Assembly: GCA_046233135.1 (NCBI GenBank)
Contig: JBJXHN010000012.1
Location: 1-64,000 of the forward strand
Reading direction: 5' to 3'
DNA length: 64,000 nucleotides
Source of the DNA: JBJXHN01 sp046233135
GTDB lineage: Bacteria > Pseudomonadota > Alphaproteobacteria > Rhodospirillales > Rhodospirillaceae
The notes beneath the pieces are model-generated. The model was not told the origin of the DNA. It did no database searches and saw only the letters and a program-made list of their open reading frames with translations. Positions 52,127 to 61,278 of the stretch are shown here, in pieces (positions within the stretch are counted from its first letter, which is position 1; each line of letters begins with the position of its first letter). Made by a program: the position numbers and the translations under genes.

Positions 52127-53131
52127 ATGGGACGGATCGCCACTGCGGCACTTGCTGCGTGTATTATGGTCGCGGGAACTGCGGCACAGGCCGACACCTA
52201 CCGCTGGATCACCTTCAAACCCCAGGGGGCGGGCGACGCCCAGGCGCGCTCGACCCAGTGGTTTGTCGACGAGTTCGCCAAGCGTACCGGGGGAGACCAT
52301 ACCATCCAGGTCTTCTGGGGCGGGGCGCTGGCCACCACCCGGGAAATTCCCGATGCCCTGGGCGGCGGTGTCGGTGATTTCGGCGATATTATCACCCCCT
52401 ATTTCCCGGACCGCTTTCCGCTGAACAATGCTGTGGGCTTCTTTGTCCCCCAGCCGAACGGCGTTTTGGAAATCGCCCATCTGCTGGAAACCTGGCATGC
52501 GACCATCCCCCAGTTCGAGGAGGAACTGGCCCGGGCTAACATCAAGGCCGTCGGCTACCGTCCCCTGGAAAACTACGGCATGCTCTGCATGAAGCCAGTG
52601 AGAAGCGTTGAGGATTTCAAGGGGTTGCGGATCCGCTCCTATGGCTTCGCCTATCCCAAACTGATCGAGGCCCTGGGCGGTTCCCCCGTGTCGATCAACA
52701 CCGCCGAGACCTACGAGGCCTTGGAGCGGGGAATCGTGGATTGCACCCCCATCGGCCCGGCGCTCGCCCGGGGATGGAAATACGATGAAGTGGCCAAGTA
52801 TTACATCGAATATCCCATCGGCGCGTCGTTCGGTCATCTGATAGGGATGAACAAGGACATCTACGACGGGATGGACGACAAGACCCGGGCGGTCGTTGAC
52901 GATCTGGGCAAGGAATACGTCACCGTCTACAACCAGATGCTAGAGGACGATATCGCCAACGTCCGCGCCGGCTGGAAGGATAGCGGTGTCGAGGTCATCT
53001 CCATCGACCCCGGCGACATGAAGGCCCTGCTGGCCGATCCGGGCATCCAGTCCGTACGCCAGGACTGGATCACGCGGGCCGAAGCTGCCGGCGTCGATCC
53101 GGACCCGATCGTCGAAAAGCTCGCATTCTGA
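52127..53131 (+). CDS. TRAP transporter substrate-binding protein (DctP family)
   Basis: A 334-aa periplasmic protein. The signal is ATAALAACIMVAGTAAQA-D, and AAGGGAGG precedes the ATG. DctP features are FVDEFAKRTGGDHTIQVFWGGALATTREIPDALGGG, the carboxylate-binding Arg region GLRIRSYGFAYPKLIEALGGSPVSI and TYEALERGIVDC. The conserved Arg points to an organic acid ligand. It is the first gene of a complete P-Q-M set. Confidence 0.93.
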   Translation: MGRIATAALAACIMVAGTAAQADTYRWITFKPQGAGDAQARSTQWFVDEFAKRTGGDHTIQVFWGGALATTREIPDALGGGVGDFGDIITPYFPDRFPLNNAVGFFVPQPNGVLEIAHLLETWHATIPQFEEELARANIKAVGYRPLENYGMLCMKPVRSVEDFKGLRIRSYGFAYPKLIEALGGSPVSINTAETYEALERGIVDCTPIGPALARGWKYDEVAKYYIEYPIGASFGHLIGMNKDIYDGMDDKTRAVVDDLGKEYVTVYNQMLEDDIANVRAGWKDSGVEVISIDPGDMKALLADPGIQSVRQDWITRAEAAGVDPDPIVEKLAF

Positions 53132-53215
53132 GCCCGGCATGTGGTAACCGGCGCCGGGTCGGCAGATCCGGTCCGGTTTCCGGCTTTTTCAAAAACACAT
53201 CATCAAGGTGGACCC

Positions 53216-53755
53216 ATGTCCGGATATGGACGGATCCGCGCGGGTGTCGGGCGCCTTCTGGGAGGGGCCGGCCTTGTGGCGGGCGGGGTGACGTTTTTCA
53301 TGATGGTGCTGGTGGTCGCCAACGCACTGCTGCGCTTCACGGCCAACATGCCCATCGACGGCACCCTTGAGATCACGGAATCGTCCCTGACGATCCTCAT
53401 TTTCCTTTCCCTGGCCCTGACCCAGTACGAAGGGGGCCACATCCACGTGGTCCTGGTCACCCGGACCTTTCCCCCGCTGCTGCGACGGACCGCGGTCTTT
53501 CTGGCGATGCTCCTGGGGTTCGTCTTCTTCGCTTGGGCCAGCTATGCGGCCTGGGTGTTCGCCATGAAGTCCCTGGCGATCGACGAGCAGCAGTGGGGGG
53601 CGATCCAGTATCCCCTGTATCCGGTGAAGTTCGTGATCTTCGGCGGGCTGGTCGCCCTGGCGGGACAGTTCCTCATCGATGCCGTGGGCGTGCTTCTGGG
53701 AGAAGAGGTGCCGGCCGCCGGCGCCGACAAATCGGCGACGGAGGACGCGAAATGA
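53216..53755 (+). CDS. TRAP transporter small membrane subunit (DctQ family)
   Basis: A 179-aa protein; ATG 53216 follows AAGGTGG. Four hydrophobic segments (about 15-40, 50-72, 92-115, 132-155) match DctQ topology. The family motif area ALLRFTANMPIDGTLEITESSLTILIFLSLALTQYEGGHI is present. It supports the large permease in sodium-driven uptake. It overlaps the next gene by 4 bp. Confidence 0.92.
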   Translation: MSGYGRIRAGVGRLLGGAGLVAGGVTFFMMVLVVANALLRFTANMPIDGTLEITESSLTILIFLSLALTQYEGGHIHVVLVTRTFPPLLRRTAVFLAMLLGFVFFAWASYAAWVFAMKSLAIDEQQWGAIQYPLYPVKFVIFGGLVALAGQFLIDAVGVLLGEEVPAAGADKSATEDAK

Positions 53756-55062
53756 GCAGCCTGGCCATCGGCTTTCTCGGCATTGCCGGCCTGTTCGCCG
53801 GTATTCTCCTGGGCGTCAACGTCATGGTCGCCCTGGGGCTGGTCGGGGCGTTGGGGCTGGCCTCCATCGCCGGTTTCGGCGGGGCCACCACCATGCTGTC
53901 CACGGTGTTCTTCGATACCACCCACAGCTTCCATTTCAGCGTGATCCCACTGTTCCTCCTCATGGGCTTTTTCGCCATGCGGGCGGGGCTGGGGGCGGAC
54001 ATGTTCGAAGCCGCGACAAAGTGGCTTGGCAACATCCGGGGCGGTCTGGCGATCTCGTCGACGATCGGTGCCGCAGCCTTCGGCGCCGCGTCGGGCTCCA
54101 GCGTCGGCACGGCCACCGTGTTCACCAAGATCGCCCTGCCGGAAATGCTGGACCGGGGCTACGCGAAGAGCCTGGCGTCGTCGTCCATCGCCATTGCCGG
54201 CACGCTGGCCGTGATGATCCCGCCCAGCGCCCTGGTGGTCGTCTACGGCATCCTGACGGACTCCAGCATCGGCGGGCTGCTGATCGCCGGCGCTATTCCC
54301 GGCGTCGTCTTCGCCCTGCTGCTGTGCCTGGCCACCTATATCACGGTCCTGCGCCACCCCGACCTCGCGCCTGTCTCCAGGGTCGACGCCACCTGGACAG
54401 AGCGCGTCCTGGCCCTGCGCCTGGCCGGTCCGCTGCTGTTGATCATCGGTGCCATCATCTCGGGCCTGTATCTGGGGGTCTTCACGCCCACCGAGGCCGG
54501 GGCGGTCGGCGCGATGCTGACCATGCTGCTGGCGGTGGTGCGCCATCGCAGCATCGCCGCCCTGGAGCTGCGCAAGACCCTGGTGGATACGGTCAAGACC
54601 TCGGGCATGATCTTCGCGATCATCATTTCGGCCCTGGTCTTTTCCAAATTCCTCGCCCTGTCCGGCGTCGCCGGTGCGGTGGGGAGCTTCCTGGTGGGGC
54701 TGGACGTCAACCGCTGGGTCGTCGTCGCGCTGATCGTCGTCATCTATCTGCTGCTGGGCATGATGATGGATGCCCCGGCCCTGCTGGCCATCACCCTGCC
54801 GATCACCCATCCGGTCATGATGCAGCTGGGGTTCGATCCCATCTGGTTCGGCGTCTTCGTCGTCCTGCTGGTCGAAATCGGCGCGGTCACCCCGCCGGTC
54901 GGCATCAACTGCTTCGTTGTTCAGGCCGCGTCCGAGGGGCGGGTTCAGCTGGAAGACGTGTTCCGGGGCCTGATTCCGTTCGTCCTGGCCGGGCTGGTCA
55001 TGCTGCTGCTCCTCTGCCTGGTGCCGGAAATGGCGCTGTTCCTGCCCCAGACCATGAAGTGA
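53752..55062 (+). CDS. TRAP transporter large permease (DctM family)
   Basis: A 436-aa protein with about twelve hydrophobic segments; ATG 53752 overlaps the DctQ stop. Family motifs: VIPLFLLMGFFAMRAGLG, ISSTIGAAAFGAASGSSVGTATVFTKIALPEML, GTLAVMIPPSALVVVYGILTDSSIG, GVFTPTEAGAVGAM and EIGAVTPPVGINCFVV. It carries the substrate across the inner membrane. It is followed 10 bp later by a GST gene, so uptake and metabolism are cotranscribed. Confidence 0.94.
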   Translation: MSSLAIGFLGIAGLFAGILLGVNVMVALGLVGALGLASIAGFGGATTMLSTVFFDTTHSFHFSVIPLFLLMGFFAMRAGLGADMFEAATKWLGNIRGGLAISSTIGAAAFGAASGSSVGTATVFTKIALPEMLDRGYAKSLASSSIAIAGTLAVMIPPSALVVVYGILTDSSIGGLLIAGAIPGVVFALLLCLATYITVLRHPDLAPVSRVDATWTERVLALRLAGPLLLIIGAIISGLYLGVFTPTEAGAVGAMLTMLLAVVRHRSIAALELRKTLVDTVKTSGMIFAIIISALVFSKFLALSGVAGAVGSFLVGLDVNRWVVVALIVVIYLLLGMMMDAPALLAITLPITHPVMMQLGFDPIWFGVFVVLLVEIGAVTPPVGINCFVVQAASEGRVQLEDVFRGLIPFVLAGLVMLLLLCLVPEMALFLPQTMK

Positions 55063-55072
55063 GGAGGGAGCC

Positions 55073-55714
55073 ATGAGTGTGACCGAAGACACCAGCGCCA
55101 TGATTCTGCGCAGCACGCTGACTTCTCCCTTCGGCCGAAAGGTTCGCATGGCCTTCCATGTGCTGGGGCTGGGGGAACGGATGGTGCTGCAGCCGGCGGA
55201 TACCCTGGACCCCGCGGACAGCCTGCGGCACCAGAACCCCCTGGGGAAGATGCCGACCCTGCTGCTGCACGATGGCAGCATCCTCTACGACAGCCGGTCC
55301 ATCCTGTCCTATCTGGACCGGCTGAGCGGCGGCGGCCGTCTCTATCCCAGGGGGGTGAAGGAACGCGCCCTGACGGATACGGCCGAAGTTCTTCACGACG
55401 GCATCGCCGAGGCGGCCCTGCTGATGGTCTACGAGGGGCGCTTCCGGGATCCCGGAACCCATTCCCGGCGCTGGCTGGACCATCAGGAAGGAAAAATCCG
55501 CCGCGCCCTGGATCGGGTGGCCTCTGCGCCGCCGTCCCCTGGCACCACCAATGCCGCTTCGATCGCCCTGGTCTGTGCGTTGAGCTACCTGGACTGGCGG
55601 CGTCCCTTGACCTGGCGGAACGGGTATCCGGAGCTGGTGACCTGGCTGGACCGGATAACCGAGCGCGACCCGGCGGTCGCCGCCACCGCCAATCCGGAGG
55701 TTACCCTGACATGA
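55073..55714 (+). CDS. Glutathione S-transferase family protein, second copy
   Basis: A 213-aa GST (LRSTLTSPFGRKVRMAFHVLGL; NPLGKMPTLLLHDGSILYDSRSILSYLD). It is paralogous to the protein at 42509. AGGAGGGAGCC precedes the ATG. It overlaps the following CMD-family gene by 4 bp, so both GST and CMD functions are linked here as in the first cluster, pointing to a conserved biochemical pairing. Confidence 0.9.
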   Translation: MSVTEDTSAMILRSTLTSPFGRKVRMAFHVLGLGERMVLQPADTLDPADSLRHQNPLGKMPTLLLHDGSILYDSRSILSYLDRLSGGGRLYPRGVKERALTDTAEVLHDGIAEAALLMVYEGRFRDPGTHSRRWLDHQEGKIRRALDRVASAPPSPGTTNAASIALVCALSYLDWRRPLTWRNGYPELVTWLDRITERDPAVAATANPEVTLT

Positions 55715-56268
55715 CACGTATTGTTGCCCTGGACCCCGCCACCTTTTCCCCGCGCCAGAAAGAGGTCTACGAGGCCATCGCCTCCGGTCCCCGGGGGCGG
55801 GTGCGCGGTCCGCTGGCGGTGTGGCTGGCCCGCCCGGATCTGGCGGACCGGGCGCAGACGCTGGGGCGCTATTGCCGCTATGACAGCAGCCTGCCGCCCC
55901 GCCTGTCCGAACTGGCGATCCTGATCACCGGACGTTACTGGTCGGCGGAGTTCGAATGGCAGGCCCACAAGGCCATTGCTCTGGAAGCGGGCCTGTCGGG
56001 CGTGGTCGTCGACGCCTTGCGCGACGGCACCACGCCACCCTTCACGCAGGCGGATGAAACTGCGGTCTACGACTTCTCCCGCGCCCTGCTTCAGGACCGG
56101 GCGGTGTCCGACGCGGTGTTTTCGCAGGCAGTCGCCGTCCTTGGCTACGAGGCCGTCGTCGATCTGACCGGGGTGCTTGGCTACTACGCCCTGATTTCGA
56201 TGACCATCAAGGCCTTTCAGGTGCCGCCGCTGAACCCGGATGCCCTGGAAATGGCCGGAGACCGCTGA
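55711..56268 (+). CDS. Carboxymuconolactone decarboxylase-family protein, second copy
   Basis: A 185-aa protein similar to that at 44461 (SLPPRLSELAILITGRYWSAEFEWQAHKAIALEAGLSGVVVDALRDG). No CxxC is present. It is coupled to the upstream GST gene and is 2 bp from the amidohydrolase gene. The exact reaction cannot be read from the sequence. Confidence 0.87.
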   Translation: MTRIVALDPATFSPRQKEVYEAIASGPRGRVRGPLAVWLARPDLADRAQTLGRYCRYDSSLPPRLSELAILITGRYWSAEFEWQAHKAIALEAGLSGVVVDALRDGTTPPFTQADETAVYDFSRALLQDRAVSDAVFSQAVAVLGYEAVVDLTGVLGYYALISMTIKAFQVPPLNPDALEMAGDR

Positions 56269-56270
56269 GC

Positions 56271-57137
56271 ATGGGCGCCATCACCTATCATCCCGATCCC
56301 ACGCCCCCGAAGATCCAGCTGCCCCCGGGGGCCTGCGACGCCCATTGCCATGTGTTCGGGCCGACGGCGGTGTTTCCCTACGCGCCCGAGGCCCGCTTCC
56401 GTCCCGGAGACGCGCCCAAGGAACGGCTGTTCGCCTTGCATGATATGGCCGGCATCCAGCGCTGCGTGGTGGTGCAGTCCGGCTGCCACGGGTTCGACAA
56501 CGGGGTTACCGCCGATGTCCTGGCCGCCCGTCCGGGGCGCTATCGGGGCGTTGCCCTGCTGCCCGCCGATGTGGAGGATGACCGGATCCGCCGGCTTCAT
56601 GGGCAGGGCTTCCGGGGGGTGCGGTTCAACTACATGGCCCATTTGCAGGGCGGTCCCGGGCCGGAGGCGCTGAAGGCCCTGGCCGGACGCCTCGCTGATC
56701 ATGAATGGCACCTGCAGATCCATATGGACAGCGCGTTGATCGCCGACATGGCCCCGGTTCTGGGGAACATGCCGGTGCCCGTCGTCATCGACCACATGGG
56801 ACGGATCGATGCTTCCCAGGGGCTGGACCAACCGGCCTTCCAGGCCTTGCAACGGCTGCTGGACAGGGAAAGCGTCTGGGTGAAGGTCTCCGGCAGCGAA
56901 CGGGCGTCGCGGCAGGACGCGCCTTATGCCGACGCCTTGCCCTTCGCGCGCCGGCTGGTGGAGCGCTTCCCGGCCCAGGTGCTGTGGGGAACGGACTGGC
57001 CCCATCCCAATTTCCGGGCGGCACCGCCGGACGACGGTGTGCTGTTCGACCTCCTGCCCGAGATCGCGCCGACGGAGGCGCTTCTGGCCGGGCTGATGGT
57101 GGATAACCCCATGCGGCTGTATCGCTTTTCCGCGTAA
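56271..57137 (+). CDS. Amidohydrolase-2 family, LigI-like lactonase
   Basis: A 288-aa TIM-barrel hydrolase. Residues fitting the family are DAHCHVFGP (HxH), the His in LQIHMDSAL and VIDHMGRID, and the Asp in LWGTDWPHPN. The layout resembles 2-pyrone-4,6-dicarboxylate lactonase (LigI) and related lactonases. Ring-opening of a lactone or a decarboxylation is likely. It lies between the CMD-like and SDR genes in one transcript. Confidence 0.9.
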   Translation: MGAITYHPDPTPPKIQLPPGACDAHCHVFGPTAVFPYAPEARFRPGDAPKERLFALHDMAGIQRCVVVQSGCHGFDNGVTADVLAARPGRYRGVALLPADVEDDRIRRLHGQGFRGVRFNYMAHLQGGPGPEALKALAGRLADHEWHLQIHMDSALIADMAPVLGNMPVPVVIDHMGRIDASQGLDQPAFQALQRLLDRESVWVKVSGSERASRQDAPYADALPFARRLVERFPAQVLWGTDWPHPNFRAAPPDDGVLFDLLPEIAPTEALLAGLMVDNPMRLYRFSA

Positions 57138-57153
57138 TCACGGAGTGAAATCA

Positions 57154-57954
57154 ATGACAAGAAGACTAGAGGGGCGGGTGGTGATCGTCACAGGGGCGGG
57201 ATGCGTCGGCCCCGGCTGGGGCAACGGGCGCGCGGCCGCCGTGCGCTTCGCCGAGGAAGGGGCGGCAATCTTCGCCGTCGACCTGAAGCCGGAAACGGTC
57301 GAGGAAACCGTCGAACGGGTTCGAGCCGTTGGCGGCGATATCTCCGTCCACCAGTGCGACGTGACGGATACCCGGGCGGTGAAGGCCATGGTCGCGGCCT
57401 GTGTCGACCGCTTCGGCCGCGTGGACGCCCTGGTGAACAATGTGGGCGGTTCTGCCAAGGGCGGCCCCGTGGAGATGGACGAGGAGACCTGGCGTCGTCA
57501 GGTGGACTTCAACCTGACCAGCGTCTACCTGACCTGCAAGCATGTGCTGCCGGTGATGGTGGAGCAGGGCAAGGGGGCCATCGTCAATACGGCGTCGACC
57601 TCCGGCATTCGCTGGACGGGGGCGGCTCAGTCTGCCTATGCGGCGACCAAGGCCGGGGTCATTCAGTTCTCGAAGGTGGTGGCCGTGGAATACGCCGGCC
57701 GGGGCGTGCGGGTGAATACCGTGGTGCCAGGACAGCTGCATACGCCCATGGTGGAAGCGCGCCTTGCCGGCCAGCGCGCCAGCGGGGATGTGCAGGCGCT
57801 GTTGGACTCCCGGCTGCGGCGCATCCCCCTGGGATTCATGGGGGACGGCCGCGATACGGCGAATGCCGCCCTGTTCCTGGTATCCGACGAAGCCCGCTTC
57901 ATCACGGGGACGGAAATCATCGTCGACGGCGGGATGAGCGCACGCTGCGACTGA
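57154..57954 (+). CDS. Short-chain dehydrogenase/reductase
   Basis: A 266-aa SDR from ATG 57154 behind CGGAGTG. The cofactor motif is the extended form TGAGCVGPGWGNGRAAA. NNVGG, the Ser in ASTSGIRW and YAATK complete the active site. A similar extended Gly motif recurs in the SDR at 62407, so the two are likely relatives. It probably oxidises a hydroxy intermediate with NAD(P). A convergent gene begins 23 bp later. Confidence 0.92.
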   Translation: MTRRLEGRVVIVTGAGCVGPGWGNGRAAAVRFAEEGAAIFAVDLKPETVEETVERVRAVGGDISVHQCDVTDTRAVKAMVAACVDRFGRVDALVNNVGGSAKGGPVEMDEETWRRQVDFNLTSVYLTCKHVLPVMVEQGKGAIVNTASTSGIRWTGAAQSAYAATKAGVIQFSKVVAVEYAGRGVRVNTVVPGQLHTPMVEARLAGQRASGDVQALLDSRLRRIPLGFMGDGRDTANAALFLVSDEARFITGTEIIVDGGMSARCD

Positions 57955-57977
57955 CCTGACACCGCTTCCCCCCCCGG

Positions 57978-58988
57978 CTAGGCCGGAGGGGAGATCTGGC
58001 GGATCGGCGTCCCGGCCAGCAGCGCCGCGACGTTCTCCACGGTCTGCTGATGGAACTGGGTGAAGGTCTCCCGTACCGTGTAGCCGATATGGGGGGTGAG
58101 AAGCACCGACGGCAGGCGGCGCAGGGGGTGGTCTGACGGCAGCGGCTCCTGGTTGAAGACATCCAGGGCGGCACCGGCGATCCCCCCTTTTTCCAGCACG
58201 TCGATCAAGGCGGCTTCGTCCACGAGGGGGCCGCGAGAGGTGTTGACCAGACAGGCCGTCGGCTTCATCAGAGCGAGATCCTCTGCTCCGAGAATGCCGC
58301 GCGAGCGCTCTCCCAACACCATGTGGAGGGTCACCACGTCCGCCGTGCGCAGCAGCGTCTCCTTGGTCGCGTAGCGGGCACCGGCGGCCTCGGCGCGCGG
58401 GACGTCAAGGTTGGGGCTCCAGGCTAGCACCTCCATGTCGAACGCCCGGGCGACCCGGGCCACCCGCGCACCGAGGCGGCCGAGGCCGATGATCCCCAGT
58501 GTCTTGCCCATCAGCGCGCTGCCTAACCCGGTCTGCCAGCCGCCGGCGCGCATGCTTTCGGCTTCCTGTGGGATGCGGCGCAGCAGCGACAGGATCAGGC
58601 CCCAGGTCAGTTCCGCCGTGGCGTACTGGCCGTCGCCGCCCGCATCGGTGCCGACCACGACGATCCCCAGCCGCTCTGCCGTGGCCATGTCGAGGGTGCG
58701 GAAGCGCCGGCCGGTGATGGCGATGGCCTTGAGGTTGGGCAGCCCCTCCAGCACTTCCCCAGGCAAGGGTGTGCGTTCGCGCATGGTGCACAGGATATCG
58801 AAGGGCATCAGAAGGGGGATCGCCTCCCGGCCCGGCGGCAGCGGCTTGCGGAAGACGGTGACGTCGGCCTTCGCCTCGATCGCCGTCCAGTCGGCGAGGG
58901 TTCTTGCCGAGTCCAGATAGTCGTCCAGGATGGCGATGCGAACCCGGGGCAGGGTGGCGAGCGGCGCCCGGCTGCTGGTCGCGGTCAT
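57978..58988 (-). CDS. D-2-hydroxyacid dehydrogenase family protein, second copy
   Basis: A 336-aa enzyme from ATG 58988, with GGAAGGAAAACCC upstream; the longer open frame is a shadow of the membrane-protein gene. Motifs: LGIIGLGRLGARVARVARAF, Arg in LVNTSRGPLVDEAAL, Glu in AALDVFNQEPLP and His in LLTPHIGY. It is similar in class to 40544 but not close. It overlaps the AbrB gene by 4 bp. Confidence 0.92.
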   Translation of the reverse strand: MTATSSRAPLATLPRVRIAILDDYLDSARTLADWTAIEAKADVTVFRKPLPPGREAIPLLMPFDILCTMRERTPLPGEVLEGLPNLKAIAITGRRFRTLDMATAERLGIVVVGTDAGGDGQYATAELTWGLILSLLRRIPQEAESMRAGGWQTGLGSALMGKTLGIIGLGRLGARVARVARAFDMEVLAWSPNLDVPRAEAAGARYATKETLLRTADVVTLHMVLGERSRGILGAEDLALMKPTACLVNTSRGPLVDEAALIDVLEKGGIAGAALDVFNQEPLPSDHPLRRLPSVLLTPHIGYTVRETFTQFHQQTVENVAALLAGTPIRQISPPA

Positions 58989-60058
58989 GGGTTTTCCTTC
59001 CGTGAGCCCAGGACCGAGCGGCCGTGAAGAAGGGCCAGAATCCAGGGAATGTTGGGGATGATAAGAAAGATGCGTGTGAGGTGAAAGGCGGTGATCAGGG
59101 CCACGTCTTCGTGAAGGAAACGGGCGGTCAGGGCCATTTCGGTCACGCTGCCCGGCGCCGCGCCCAGCACCAGGGTCTCCCAGGGAACGGCGCTTGTCGC
59201 GGCCAGGCTGGCGGCAAAGGCCGTGCACAGGGCCACCAGCAGGACGGAGGTCAGGGTGGTGGACAGCACCAGCCGCCCGGCGTTGGTAAACAGGCTGCGC
59301 TTGAAGGTGGAGCCGAGCCAGGTTCCCAGCAGCACCTGGGCGGCGGACACGAAAACGTGGGGATAGGGGGACAGGGGAAGACCGGCCGCCGTCGCCGCAC
59401 AGGAAAATGCCAGGGGGCCGAGGAAGAACGGGTTGTTGATCCGGCACAGCCGGAAGACCAGCGCCGTCGTCACCGCACCCAGGGCGAGGATGGCCATGCC
59501 AAGGGGATCATGGGTCAGGGCGATCTCGCCGGGCCGGCCCCGCGTGGCATCCAGAAGGAAATAGAGCGACGAGGGAACCAGGATGACGATGGCCGCGATG
59601 CGCAGGGTCTGGGCAAAGATCACCGGCCCGGGATCGCCGCCGTACTGCTTGGCCAACAGCCCCATCTCCACTGGTCCGCCCGGGACGCTGGCCAGAACCG
59701 CCGTGACGGTATCCGTTCCCGACAGCCGTTTCAGGAGAATGGACAGGAAAAGACCGATCAAGGCCGTGGCGAAGGCCACCGCCAGGATGGCCGAGGCATG
59801 GTCATAGATGGCGCCCAGGGCCTGTTCGTTGAAATACAGGCCGACATGGGCGGCGACGATGATCTGGCCGACCGGCCGGGTCTTGATGGGAATGGCGACG
59901 GGACGGATCGCCAGCCCCAGAAAGGCCGTGCTCAGAAGCGGGCCGATCATCCAGGGCAGCGGCAGGTTCAGCCAGGAGAAGAGGCCCCCCACCGCGCTTC
60001 CAAGGGCATAGCAGGCCAGAATCTCTCCGGCCCTGGCCAGTTTCGGGGGACCGCTCAC
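58985..60058 (-). CDS. AbrB-type (PF05145-like) membrane protein, putative transporter
   Basis: A 357-aa protein. No ATG fits; I use GTG 60058 because AGGAGGG precedes it by about 10 bases and it opens directly into the conserved part (KLARAGEILACYALGSAVGGLFSWLNLPLPWMIGPLLS). About ten hydrophobic segments in two repeats include SVPGGPVEMGLLAKQYGGDP and GAAPGSVTEMALTARFLHEDVALITAFHLTRI, both family hallmarks. Members are linked to ammonia-monooxygenase-like labels in databases but are probably carboxylate carriers. It is divergent from the IclR gene. Confidence 0.88.
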   Translation of the reverse strand: MSGPPKLARAGEILACYALGSAVGGLFSWLNLPLPWMIGPLLSTAFLGLAIRPVAIPIKTRPVGQIIVAAHVGLYFNEQALGAIYDHASAILAVAFATALIGLFLSILLKRLSGTDTVTAVLASVPGGPVEMGLLAKQYGGDPGPVIFAQTLRIAAIVILVPSSLYFLLDATRGRPGEIALTHDPLGMAILALGAVTTALVFRLCRINNPFFLGPLAFSCAATAAGLPLSPYPHVFVSAAQVLLGTWLGSTFKRSLFTNAGRLVLSTTLTSVLLVALCTAFAASLAATSAVPWETLVLGAAPGSVTEMALTARFLHEDVALITAFHLTRIFLIIPNIPWILALLHGRSVLGSRKENP

Positions 60059-60151
60059 GATAGGGATCCCTCCTGCCCGGGGTGGCGGGGGGCCGTCTGC
60101 ATGAAGCTCATTCTTGTTTCCTCCCAAAGAGCGTCTTTTATAAATGAAACT

Positions 60152-60170
60152 ATGTTCGCGAAGCGAACAT
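60152..60170. promoter_or_regulatory. IclR-type palindromic operator
   Basis: ATGTTCGCGAAGCGAACAT has perfect 8-bp arms (ATGTTCGC/GCGAACAT) around GAA. It lies in the 189-bp gap between the divergent AbrB-like and IclR genes. IclR proteins are known to bind such TTCGC/GCGAA palindromes, so autoregulation and control of the divergent gene are likely. Confidence 0.7.
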
Positions 60171-60247
60171 TCAAGAGGGAGGAGATCGCTTGTGGGGGCC
60201 GGGCGGAAGCCTGTAGTGTCCGGAAAGCCATTGGACGCGAGGGGGAA

Positions 60248-61012
60248 ATGGAGGAGGAGCAGGATCGGGAGTTCGTGAAGGCCGCGGCCAAAAGCCTCCA
60301 GATCATCGAATGTTTCGGGGATGGTCGGGCGCGTCTCAGCCTGACGGACGTTGCCAGGCTGACCTCGATGACTCGGGCCGGGGCGCGGCGCTATTTGCTG
60401 ACCTTCACGCGCCTGGGCTATATGACGTTTGATGGAAAGTACTTTTCGCTGACGCCCCGGGTTCTCCGCCTGGGCTATGCCTTTCTCGCCTCCTCGTCCC
60501 TGCCGACCCGGCTGCAGCCGTTTCTGGAACGGATTTCGGCGCTGACGGAGGAATCCTGCTCGGCCGCCGTGCTGGATGGCACGGAAGTCCTGTATATCGC
60601 GCGGTCGGCCAGGATGCGGATCATGTCCATCGGGCTGGGGGTGGGCAGCCGTCTGCCGGCCTATTGCACCGCGCTCGGGCGCGTGCTGATGGCGCATCAG
60701 CCCGGGGACTGGCTGGCGGACTATTTCGCCGCCGTCCCCCTGCGGCCGCTGACCGAGCGCACCGTGACCACCGAAACGGCCCTGCGCGCCGAACTGGAAC
60801 GTGTCCGCGCCCAGGGCTATGCCGTGATCGACGAGGAACTGGAGGTCGGCCTGCGGTCCGTCGCCATCCCTGTCTACGGGGCTTCGGGCGCCCTGATCTG
60901 CGGCGTCAATGTCAGCGCCCAGTCCGCCAGGGTGTCGGTGACGGAAATGGAGGAGCGCTTCCTGCCCATCCTCCGGGACTGCCTTGGGGATATCGCCAGC
61001 ATCCTCTCTTGA
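60248..61012 (+). CDS. IclR-family transcriptional regulator
   Basis: A 254-aa protein from ATG 60248, behind GAGGGGG; the open frame runs far upstream on the antisense of the AbrB gene and is not real there. N-terminal helix-turn-helix FVKAAAKSLQIIECFGDGRARLSLTDVARLTSMTRAGARRYLLTFTRLGY; C-terminal effector domain LERISALTEESCSAAVLDGTEVLYIAR ... LPAYCTALGRVLMA ... VAIPVYGASGALICGVNVS. It resembles PcaR/PobR-type regulators of aromatic acid degradation. No terminator with a T-run follows; a short GC hairpin lies just after the stop. Confidence 0.93.
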   Translation: MEEEQDREFVKAAAKSLQIIECFGDGRARLSLTDVARLTSMTRAGARRYLLTFTRLGYMTFDGKYFSLTPRVLRLGYAFLASSSLPTRLQPFLERISALTEESCSAAVLDGTEVLYIARSARMRIMSIGLGVGSRLPAYCTALGRVLMAHQPGDWLADYFAAVPLRPLTERTVTTETALRAELERVRAQGYAVIDEELEVGLRSVAIPVYGASGALICGVNVSAQSARVSVTEMEERFLPILRDCLGDIASILS

Positions 61013-61278
61013 GGCAGGCCGGCTGCCGGCCTCACTCCCCCGAGCATAACCAACCCTTATGATTGGCTAACGTCCGGGCACGATCCCTTGCCCTGGCCGT
61101 TTGGATAAGCTTTGGCCTGATCCGACGCGGGAGGCCCTGCTCCGGCACCGTGGCCTTCAGGCATTCCGGATCGCAAGTATCGGGATGGCGGGGATCGGTC
61201 CGGAAGGATCGGACCTGCGCCAGATCCCGCATGAACGAGAGCCGCGCAAGCGGTGTCATGTGACTCTGGGAGGTTACG

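Noticed and set aside
53542..55281. 579-codon minus-strand open frame
   Set aside because: Antisense of the TRAP permease; rich in Asp/Gln/His repeats typical of a shadow.
57955..57977. Terminator between the convergent SDR and dehydrogenase genes
   Set aside because: Only a short CCGGC/GCCGG stem without T-runs is present, too weak to list.
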